Part shown: positions 1-5,489 of the stretch, piece by piece | Numbering within the stretch: the first letter of the stretch is position 1 | Layout of the letters: each line of letters begins with the position of its first letter | Assembly (NCBI GenBank): GCA_030824835.1 | Contig: JAPJRA010000260.1 | Coordinates: 1-5,965 of the forward strand | Origin: Geminicoccaceae bacterium | Lineage (GTDB): Bacteria; Pseudomonadota; Alphaproteobacteria; Geminicoccales; Geminicoccaceae | Direction: 5' to 3' | Length of the DNA: 5,965 bases | Translations under genes and position numbers: made by a program | Notes under the pieces: model-generated | What the model saw: the letters and a program-made list of their open reading frames with translations, nothing else | Told to the model about the DNA's origin: nothing | The model's database searches: none

Positions 1-771
1 GGTCAACGGTGTGCGCAGGTCGTGGGCGATGTCCTCGGTCACTTGGCGCATACCGATCAGCAGCCGCTCGATCCGCTCCAACATGGCGTTCAGATTCTGC
101 GCGAGCTCGTCGAACTCGTCGCCGGTGCCTTCGGTCACGATCCGCTGGCTGAAATCGCCGGCCATGATGCGGGTCGTGGCTCGGTTCACGCGGTCAAGGC
201 GGACCAGCATCCATCGGCTCATGATCACGCCGCCGACCAGGCCGAGAACCACCATCACCGCGACGCCGATCAGGATCGCGGCCCCCATGGTGTGGCGCGC
301 CTGGACATTATCCTCGATGTCCCGTCCGACGAGCAGCCGGAATCCGCCGTCCAGCGAGACGACCTTGGCCAGTGCCAGATGGTCCTTGGGCATGCGCCGA
401 CCATCGTCAGGCACCTGCATGTCGAACTGCACGAAGGAATTGGCGTCGGGGACGGCGGCCGGCCAGGCGCTGATATTGCCGTCGAGAACGCTGCCGAACG
501 GGTCGACCAGCAGGAAGATGGCTCGGCGGTTGGGCTCCGTGAGGGACCGCTCGGCGACGATGGCCAGCAGGTGCTCGAGGCCACCGGCAATATACTGCTC
601 GCGCAGCCACCCGACCTCCTCCTCGACCCTGCTGCGGGCCTGCCGTTCCATGAACCGGATCCCGGAAATGTAGACGATGCCCAGGATCAGGGCCGCCGAC
701 AGGCTGAATAGGCCCAGATAGGCCAGGGTCAGCCGGAAGGTGGAGCTACTAAGCGGCCTTGTCCGGAGCAC
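1..771 (-). CDS. Sensor histidine kinase, HAMP type, partial (C-terminal catalytic part beyond left edge)
   Basis: Inner-membrane sensor kinase that should autophosphorylate on His and pass the phosphate to the adjacent response regulator. I translated 257 residues by hand from a GTG at 771-769. There is a first membrane helix (about residues 14-35, rich in L, A, G and I), a periplasmic sensor region of about 125 residues (38-160) that I do not recognise, a second helix (about 161-187) and a HAMP-like linker (about 188-237, with MAGDFSQRI and DEFDELAQNLNAML). The dimerisation H-box DIAHDLRTPLT follows, with the likely phospho-acceptor His250 encoded at 22-24. The window ends a few residues later, so the ATPase domain is not seen. 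The GTG overlaps the regulator gene by 23 bp, which suggests translational coupling. No strong ribosome-binding site is visible, so the exact start is uncertain. The kinase assignment is firm; the stimulus is unknown. Confidence 0.9.
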   Translation of the reverse strand, partial: MLRTRPLSSSTFRLTLAYLGLFSLSAALILGIVYISGIRFMERQARSRVEEEVGWLREQYIAGGLEHLLAIVAERSLTEPNRRAIFLLVDPFGSVLDGNISAWPAAVPDANSFVQFDMQVPDDGRRMPKDHLALAKVVSLDGGFRLLVGRDIEDNVQARHTMGAAILIGVAVMVVLGLVGGVIMSRWMLVRLDRVNRATTRIMAGDFSQRIVTEGTGDEFDELAQNLNAMLERIERLLIGMRQVTEDIAHDLRTPLT

Positions 772-1444
772 GTAAACTGTATCCGGCGCCGCGAACGGTA
801 TGGATGAGGGGATGCTCGTAGCCGCGATCGACCTTCTGCCGCAGCCGGCTGATATGCACGTCGATGACGTTGGTCTGTGGGTCGAAGCGGTAGTCCCAGA
901 CCTTTTCCAGCAGCATGGTCCGCGTCATGACCTGACCCGCATGCCGCATCAGCACCTCGAGCAGCTTGAACTCGCGCGGCTGGAGATCGATCGGCCGGCC
1001 GCCCCGCGCCACGCGACGGGCCAGCAGATCGAGGCTCAGATCATGGTAGCGCAGCACGGTCTCGGGACCCGAGGTCGGCGGGGCGCCACGCCGACGGCTC
1101 AGCGTCTCCAGCCGGGCGAGCAGCTCGGAGAAGGCGTAAGGCTTGGCCAGATAGTCGTCGCCGCCACTGCGCAGGCCCTTGACCCGCTCGTCGACCTCGC
1201 CCAGCGCGCTGACGAACAGCACCGGCGTCTGGTTGCCGGTCGCGCGCAGCGTCTTGACCAGGCTCAGCCCGTCGAGCTCCGGCAGCATGCGGTCGACGAT
1301 CAGCACATCGAAATCGGCGCCGGCGGCCATCAGCAGGCCCTCGCGCCCATTGTGCACCAAGTCGACGTTGTGGCCGCTTTCCTTCAGGCCCTTGGCCATG
1401 TAGCCAGCGGCATCGCGGTCGTCCTCGATGATCAGCACATGCAT
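749..1444 (-). CDS. OmpR/PhoB-family response regulator
   Basis: DNA-binding partner of the downstream histidine kinase. The receiver domain (about residues 1-115) has the acidic pocket (E7, D8, D9 in LIIEDD), the phospho-acceptor D51 in LIVDRMLPELDG, the switch Ser79 and the conserved K101 in the YLAKPY motif. A winged-helix DNA-binding domain (about 130-225) follows, with PREFKLLEVL, TNVIDVHISRLRQKVD and the terminal HTVRGAGYSL signature. At 231 residues it has full family length. I chose the ATG at 1444 because MHVLIIEDD puts the first receiver strand at the N-terminus, as is normal. An in-frame TTG at 1462 would add six residues. A GGGGGA stretch about 12 nt upstream is a possible but distant ribosome site. 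The output domain resembles the CusR/CopR/CzcR group of metal- and envelope-responsive regulators, but I cannot assign a ligand or regulon. Confidence 0.95.
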   Translation of the reverse strand: MHVLIIEDDRDAAGYMAKGLKESGHNVDLVHNGREGLLMAAGADFDVLIVDRMLPELDGLSLVKTLRATGNQTPVLFVSALGEVDERVKGLRSGGDDYLAKPYAFSELLARLETLSRRRGAPPTSGPETVLRYHDLSLDLLARRVARGGRPIDLQPREFKLLEVLMRHAGQVMTRTMLLEKVWDYRFDPQTNVIDVHISRLRQKVDRGYEHPLIHTVRGAGYSLRAPDKAA

Positions 1445-1467
1445 CCCAGCCACATCCCCCAAGGGTT

Positions 1468-1496
1468 AATCTGGCCAGCGCCGAGCGTCGACGCAA
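1468..1496 (-). promoter_or_regulatory. Weak candidate promoter for the response regulator-kinase pair
   Basis: On the minus strand a TTGCGT (1496-1491) is followed after 17 nt by CAGATT (1473-1468), a poor match to a sigma-70 promoter, placed 24 nt before the regulator's ATG. A perfect 10-bp palindrome, GCGTCGACGC, lies at 1485-1494 inside the region. The pair could equally be transcribed by readthrough from degP. This is a weak match in GC-rich DNA. Confidence 0.2.
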
Positions 1497-1503
1497 GCTG
1501 CCA

Positions 1504-1541
1504 TCGGGCGCCCGACCGACCGCAGTCGGCCGGGCGCCCGA
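1504..1541 (-). terminator. Strong hairpin after degP, probable terminator or attenuator without U-tract
   Basis: Two 17-nt arms (1504-1520 and 1525-1541) are complementary except at one position and flank a 4-nt loop (1521-1524). Read on the minus strand, the odd pair becomes a G-U wobble, so the degP-sense RNA would form an unbroken, very GC-rich 17-bp stem closed by a UGCG loop. It starts 12 nt after the degP stop codon. No T-run follows on the minus strand, so it is not a classic intrinsic terminator. It may slow or partly end transcription, protect the degP mRNA 3' end, or set lower expression of the downstream regulator-kinase pair. Confidence 0.55.
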
Positions 1542-1553
1542 CGGGCCGAAGGC

Positions 1554-3077
1554 TCAGGAAGTGGCCAGGGGCACCGCCTCGAACCGCTCGTTGCCGTCGC
1601 GCGACACGTAAAGCAGCACCGATTTGGCGCCACTCTCGTGCGCCTTGCGGATCGCCGCCACCACGTCCTTAGGCTCGTGCACGGGCTTCCGGTCGATCGA
1701 GACGATGATGTCGCCGGCCTGGATTCCCTTGGCCTCGGCCGGGCCGCCGGACTGCACCTGGGTCACCAGCACGCCCTGAGCGTCGCTGTCGAGCCCCATC
1801 TGCTGGCGCTGCTCGGGCGTCAGGGCGGCCAGGGCCAGGCCCAGCTTGGGCTGATCGGCGCCCTGCTTGGTGGTCTCGTTGCTGGCGACCTGATCCTGGT
1901 TGGGCATCGCGGCGATCACCGCCTCCAGGGTCTTCTCCTTGCCGTCCCGCCAGACGACGATCTCTTCCTTCGTCCCGGGCGTCACCACGGCAACCGCCCG
2001 GCTCAGCTGGCCGACCTTTTCGATGGGCTTGCCGGCGAAAGAGAGTACCACGTCGCCCTGCTTCACGCCCGCAGCCTCGGCCGGGCTGCCCGGCTGGACC
2101 TCGCTGACCAGCGCCCCGTGCGGCTTGCCGAGATCGAGGTTCGAGGCCAGATCCTCATCCAGGCCCTGGATCTGGACGCCGAGCCAGCCGCGCTCGACCC
2201 GACCGTCGTCCTTCAGGTCGTCGATGACCTGCTTGACCAGGTTCGAGGCGATGGCGAAGCCGATGCCGACGCTGCCACCGGACGGGGAAAAGATCGCGGA
2301 GTTCACGCCGACCACCTCACCCTTCAGGTTGAAGGTGGGGCCGCCGGAATTGCCGCGGTTGATCGGGGCGTCGATCTGCAGGAAATCGTCGTAGGGGCCG
2401 CTGCCGATCTCACGACCGGTGGCCGAGACGATGCCCGAGGTCACGGTGCCGCCCAGACCAAAGGGATTGCCCACGGCCACCACGGCATCACCGACCCGGA
2501 CCTTGCTGCTATCGCCGAAGGTGACGTAAGGCAGAGACTTGCTCGCCTCGACCTTCAGCAGGGCGAGGTCGGTCTTCTGATCGATCCCCTGCAGCTTGGC
2601 GTCGAGCTCGGTACCGTCGTCGAGCAGCACGGTGATCTTGTCAGCACCACCGGCGACGTGCGCGTTGGTGACGATCAGGCCGCTGGCATCGACGATGAAG
2701 CCCGAACCCTCGCCACGCTCATGCTGGGGCGGCCGCGGCGCCTGCATGGGGCCCTGGCCCTGCTCGCCGAAGAAGCGCTCGAAGAAGCGGCGCATCTCAG
2801 GGTCCATGTTCGGCCCGCCCATCGACTCCTCCGGCGCCGCGGTGCGCTCGACACGCACATTGACGACTGCGGGCTTGACCGCGGCCACCAAGTCGGCATA
2901 GCCCGCATTGGCGTAAGTCGTGGTGAGGCTGGCATTGGCCGGCGGAGGTGTCTCCGTGGCGAACGAGATCGCCGTGCCACCGGCCAACAGTGCTACCATG
3001 GCGGCGGCGGCGAGATTTCTCGCCCGTACCAGGCGCAAGATCTTGTCGGGGTTTGAGAAGCGATCGACGATTGGCAT
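1554..3077 (-). CDS. degP: Do-family periplasmic serine endoprotease (DegP/HtrA-like)
   Basis: Periplasmic protease/chaperone that degrades misfolded envelope proteins. From the ATG at 3077 it has 507 residues, close to the usual length for two-PDZ Do proteases. A basic segment (RLVRAR) precedes a hydrophobic stretch (about residues 22-38, AAAAMVALLAGGTAISFA) that acts as signal peptide or anchor. A Gly/Pro/Gln-rich loop (about 100-120) precedes the trypsin-like domain. The catalytic triad is intact: His140 in VTNAHVAGG, Asp170 in KTDLALLKV and Ser244 in RGNSGGPTFN. PDZ1 (about 293-390, GWLGVQIQ onward) and PDZ2 (about 410-500, with GDIIVSID) follow. I prefer ATG 3077 because GGAG lies 6 nt upstream. 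An ATG at 3089 and a TTG at 3098 are in-frame alternatives. Several HtrA paralogues share this architecture, so the symbol denotes the family rather than strict orthology. It lies upstream of a two-component pair on the same strand. Confidence 0.95.
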   Translation of the reverse strand: MPIVDRFSNPDKILRLVRARNLAAAAMVALLAGGTAISFATETPPPANASLTTTYANAGYADLVAAVKPAVVNVRVERTAAPEESMGGPNMDPEMRRFFERFFGEQGQGPMQAPRPPQHERGEGSGFIVDASGLIVTNAHVAGGADKITVLLDDGTELDAKLQGIDQKTDLALLKVEASKSLPYVTFGDSSKVRVGDAVVAVGNPFGLGGTVTSGIVSATGREIGSGPYDDFLQIDAPINRGNSGGPTFNLKGEVVGVNSAIFSPSGGSVGIGFAIASNLVKQVIDDLKDDGRVERGWLGVQIQGLDEDLASNLDLGKPHGALVSEVQPGSPAEAAGVKQGDVVLSFAGKPIEKVGQLSRAVAVVTPGTKEEIVVWRDGKEKTLEAVIAAMPNQDQVASNETTKQGADQPKLGLALAALTPEQRQQMGLDSDAQGVLVTQVQSGGPAEAKGIQAGDIIVSIDRKPVHEPKDVVAAIRKAHESGAKSVLLYVSRDGNERFEAVPLATS

Positions 3078-3233
3078 CTGGGACTCCATGCTGTCCAACG
3101 ATCAGGTCGCCGCGACGGCGCGTTGTTTGATGTGCCTAGATATATATTACGAAGATGGTCCTCACCTTGCGCGTTAATGACATGATGTTCAGGCTGGGCC
3201 GTTGTCCTATCGCAGCCTCGTGAGCGGAGCGTG
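3078..3233. promoter_or_regulatory. Divergent intergenic region with AT-rich core, presumed promoters in both directions
   Basis: This is the only gap between divergently transcribed genes in the window. Its centre (3137-3150) is strikingly AT-rich for this DNA and includes ATATATAT at 3140-3147. For the plus strand, TTGTTT (3123-3128), a 16-nt spacer and TATTAC (3145-3150) form a plausible sigma-70-like promoter. On the minus strand the same block could serve as a -10 for degP, but I see no convincing -35. No clear RpoH or alphaproteobacterial EcfG (GGAAC/CGTT) promoter is visible. Promoter presence is inferred from geometry and base composition. Confidence 0.45.
3084..3087 (-). promoter_or_regulatory. 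Ribosome-binding site that favours the ATG at 3077 for degP
   Basis: On the minus strand GGAG is followed by 6 nt and then ATG (3077-3075), a good Shine-Dalgarno arrangement. The competing in-frame ATG at 3089 overlaps this GGAG and has only a weak purine run before it. Confidence 0.5.
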
Positions 3234-4034
3234 ATGGAAGATCCGACGATGTTCCGCGTGGCGGTGCCACCGACAGCCGGAAGGCCGAGGACCCCTGCCG
3301 CGACCCTCGACACGATCGACGCCTGGGGCGTCGCCGCCGCGGGGATGCGGGCGCACCTGCTCGTCCTGCCGCAGGCCTTTCTCACCGACGCCGTCAGGCT
3401 GGATGATTGGGCTGGGCAGGGGGCGCTGCTGTCGGATGGGCCCGAACTGGTGGCGCTGGCATCGATTGCCCGCCGCTGCGGCGTGGCGATGGCCTGCGGC
3501 TATGTCGAGCAGTGCTCCGGCCGCTTTCACGACGCGGCGCTGTTCGTCGACTATCGCGGCTGCGCCCTGGCCAACTACCGTCGCACCCACTTCCTGCCGG
3601 GCAGGGAGCCGGAGCTGCTGGCCGAGGGCCACTGGCTCAACATCGTGCCGTTCGCCGGCCGCAAGCTCGGGCTGCTGATCGGCCCCGACATCGAGGTCCC
3701 CGAACCGGCCCGCGCCCTGGCGCTGGCCGGGGCCGACAGCCTGCTGGTGCTGGCCGCTCACGGCCCCGAGGCTGCCATCGTGGGCGAGGCGGTGCTGCCC
3801 GCGCGGGCCTATGAGAACGGCTGCGCCGTCGTCTACGCCAATGGTTGCGGCGAGGCGGCGGCGCCGGCCAGTCGGATCCTGGATCGCCACGGCACCATCC
3901 TCGCCGTGGCGACGGACGAGCCGGCGAGCGCGACGTTGCCGAGGCAGGAGCCTGCCCACCGTATCGCACGCCGCCCGCTGCTCTACCGCAAGCTGGCGGC
4001 GCCGGTCGCCGACGCCCATACTCCGCGGGTCTGA
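3234..4034 (+). CDS. Nitrilase-superfamily (carbon-nitrogen hydrolase fold) protein lacking the catalytic triad, probable pseudoenzyme
   Basis: The 266-residue protein matches the normal size of a single-domain nitrilase homologue and retains its scaffold. It has a first strand FRVAV, a GYVEQCSGRFHDAALFVD segment, a NYRRTHF segment, the KLGLLIGPDIEVPEPARAL nucleophile-elbow region, and the late LPARAYENG and ANG motifs. The three catalytic positions of the family (Glu in LPE, Lys in YRKTH, Cys in the I-C-x-D elbow) are here Gln47 (CAG, 3372-3374), Arg117 (CGC, 3582-3584) and Gly150 (GGC, 3681-3683). Without the Cys nucleophile, amide or nitrile hydrolysis by the known mechanism should be impossible. 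The frame is open throughout, so this is not simple decay; a binding, regulatory or scaffold role is inference. GGAG lies 4 nt before the chosen ATG. GTG 3231 and ATG 3249 (GGAAG 8 nt upstream, just at the first strand) are alternatives. No signal peptide is seen. Confidence 0.85.
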   Translation: MEDPTMFRVAVPPTAGRPRTPAATLDTIDAWGVAAAGMRAHLLVLPQAFLTDAVRLDDWAGQGALLSDGPELVALASIARRCGVAMACGYVEQCSGRFHDAALFVDYRGCALANYRRTHFLPGREPELLAEGHWLNIVPFAGRKLGLLIGPDIEVPEPARALALAGADSLLVLAAHGPEAAIVGEAVLPARAYENGCAVVYANGCGEAAAPASRILDRHGTILAVATDEPASATLPRQEPAHRIARRPLLYRKLAAPVADAHTPRV

Positions 4035-4124
4035 CCGGCTGGCTCCGGGTGCGGCCCGAAATCACTGGCGCGGTCGCCCACCCAGCGCGTAGACGCGTCT
4101 TGGAACAGCTTGGCCTTTTGTGGC

Positions 4125-4129
4125 GGAGG
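4125..4129 (+). promoter_or_regulatory. Strong ribosome-binding site of the universal stress protein gene
   Basis: A perfect GGAGG lies 5 nt before the ATG at 4135, which fixes that start over an in-frame GTG at 4120. The rest of the 100-bp gap after the previous stop (4035-4124) shows no convincing terminator or promoter. Confidence 0.65.
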
Positions 4130-4134
4130 GGAGC

Positions 4135-4992
4135 ATGCGCACGATCCTCGTCAATCTCGAGATCAGCCCGGTCCTCGATTCGACGCTGCACAGCGCGCTG
4201 CTGGTGGCACAGCGCTTCGGCAGCTACATCGAAGGCCTGCACATGCGGCCGGGGCAGCCCGACATCATTGCCGCCGGCGCGGATGGCTTCGTGGCCGCCG
4301 CACCCGACCTCGTGGCCGGGTTCGAGCGGGAGGCCCGCGAGCGGGCCGAGCGGGCGCGGGAGACCTTCGAGGCATTCATGGCCCGGCACGCGCTGCCGCG
4401 GGCCACGGGTCTGCCGGCCGGCAGTGGCGTCTGTGCCGACTGGCGGATCGAGGCCACGAGCGGCCATGCGGCGATCGGCAGCATCGGGCGTGTGTTCGAT
4501 CTGATCGTGGTCGGCCGGCCGCTCAAGGATTCGGTCACGCCGAGCATGGCAGCGCTCGAGACGGCGCTGTTCGAATCCGGGCGGCCCCTGCTCATCGCGC
4601 CGCCGCAGACACCGCAGGTGCTCGGCGACAACGTCCTGATCGCCTGGAACTGCAGCACCGAGACGGCCCGCACCGTGGCTTTCGCGATGCCGATCCTGAC
4701 CCAGGCCAAGCGCATCACGGTGCTGCAGGTGCATCAGGGAACGGTGCCGGGGCCCAGCGCCGCCGAGCTCGCGCACAATCTGCAGCGGCACGGGCTCGCG
4801 GTCGAATGGCGCGATGCCCATCCCGGCGAGCACAGCGTGGGCGCCGCGATCCTCAACGAGGCCCGGTCGGTCGGGGCGGACCTGATCATCAAGGGCGCCT
4901 ACACGCAGAGCCGCTTGCGGCAGATGATCTTCGGCGGCGCCACCAGCCATATCCTGGCCGAGGCCGAACTGCCGGTGATCGCGGCCAATTGA
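4135..4992 (+). CDS. Universal stress protein, tandem UspA domains
   Basis: Cytoplasmic stress-associated protein of 285 residues built from two Usp repeats (about 1-156 and 166-285), with no membrane segment. The N-terminal repeat starts MRTILVNLEISP, contains a charged helix (about 62-82), and ends in FDLIVVGRP and RPLLIAPP strands. The C-terminal repeat has NVLIAWNCSTETARTV, the ITVLQVH strand, and GADLIIKGAYTQSRLRQM followed by FGGATSHIL and LPVIAAN. ATP-binding Usp proteins carry G-2x-G-9x-G-(S/T). Here the C-terminal site reads G254-A-Y-T257, with G267-G268 downstream, so it is altered, and the N-terminal site is more degenerate. ATP binding is therefore doubtful, although this GAYTQSRLRQM variant seems characteristic of a proteobacterial subgroup. 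The gene follows the nitrilase-like gene after 100 bp and precedes the CopD-like gene by 37 bp. Confidence 0.92.
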   Translation: MRTILVNLEISPVLDSTLHSALLVAQRFGSYIEGLHMRPGQPDIIAAGADGFVAAAPDLVAGFEREARERAERARETFEAFMARHALPRATGLPAGSGVCADWRIEATSGHAAIGSIGRVFDLIVVGRPLKDSVTPSMAALETALFESGRPLLIAPPQTPQVLGDNVLIAWNCSTETARTVAFAMPILTQAKRITVLQVHQGTVPGPSAAELAHNLQRHGLAVEWRDAHPGEHSVGAAILNEARSVGADLIIKGAYTQSRLRQMIFGGATSHILAEAELPVIAAN

Positions 4993-5029
4993 CCGGCGTG
5001 GCCGGACATATTCTCAGGAGTCGAGCTGG

Positions 5030-5485
5030 ATGAGCCTCGTACTGGCCCTGCACGCGCTTGCCGCGGTGATCTGGGTGGGCGGCATGTTTTTCGCCTACGT
5101 CGTGCTGCGGCCGAGCGTGGCCGAGCTGACGGCGCCCGATCGCCTGCGGCTATGGCGACGCGTGCTTGGCCGTTTCTTCACCTGGGTGCTGGGATGCATC
5201 GCTCTGCTGCTGCTGACCGGCTACCACATGGTGTTCGCGGGGTTCGGCGGGTTCGCCGGTGTCGGGCCGCACGTGCACGTGATGCAGCTGACCGGCTGGG
5301 TGATGTTCCTGCTCTTCCTGCATCTCTACTTTGCGCCGTGGAAGCGCTTCCGGACCGCCGTCGACGGCGGCGACATCGACGCGGCCGCCCGCCAGCTCGG
5401 CACGATCCGCCTGGTGGTGGCGATCAATCTCGCCCTCGGCTTGCTGACCGTCGCCGTCGGTGCCAGCGGAAGATACTGGGGCTGA
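5030..5485 (+). CDS. CopD-like integral membrane protein, four helices
   Basis: The 151-residue inner-membrane protein has four predicted helices at about residues 4-26, 47-70, 84-103 and 125-145. The first contains LHALAAVIWVGGMFF, the His-then-Trp-Gly-Gly pattern of CopD-family and related small proteins, some of which bind copper or haem. The histidines are H8, H66, H81, H83 and H98. H81 and H83 form an HVH pair at the start of helix 3, and H8, H66 and H98 lie in or near helices, so metal or haem ligation is plausible but unproven. AGGAG (5016-5020) lies 9 nt before the ATG. It is much shorter than full CopD and corresponds only to the stand-alone membrane unit. The 37-bp spacing after the stress protein and the abutting next gene suggest an operon. 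Confidence 0.85.
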   Translation: MSLVLALHALAAVIWVGGMFFAYVVLRPSVAELTAPDRLRLWRRVLGRFFTWVLGCIALLLLTGYHMVFAGFGGFAGVGPHVHVMQLTGWVMFLLFLHLYFAPWKRFRTAVDGGDIDAAARQLGTIRLVVAINLALGLLTVAVGASGRYWG

Positions 5486-5489
5486 GAGA

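Noticed and set aside
11..711. Plus-strand open frames of 220 and 229 codons at the left end
   Set aside because: Both are antisense to the histidine kinase, whose translation shows membrane helices, HAMP and H-box motifs.
800..1672. Plus-strand open frame of 290 codons
   Set aside because: It is antisense to the response regulator and crosses the hairpin and the 3' end of degP; no domain is seen.
1638..3056. Long plus-strand open frame (472 codons) opposite degP
   Set aside because: It is exactly antisense to a clear DegP gene with intact triad and PDZ domains; its translation is rich in His, Asp, Leu and Arg with no family motif, typical of a GC-rich shadow frame.
3234..4034. Calling the nitrilase-like gene a decayed pseudogene
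   Set aside because: The frame is full length with no stops or frameshifts and the non-catalytic family motifs are preserved, which fits a maintained pseudoenzyme better than decay.
4102..4127. Possible alphaproteobacterial EcfG-type promoter before the Usp gene
   Set aside because: GGAAC is present at 4102-4106, but the element 17 nt later reads CGGA rather than CGTT, and it would leave almost no leader before the ATG at 4135.
3637..4950. Long minus-strand open frame (437 codons) opposite the nitrilase-like and Usp genes
   Set aside because: It spans two well-supported genes and the gap between them, and its Arg/Pro/Gly/Ala-rich translation has no recognisable domain.
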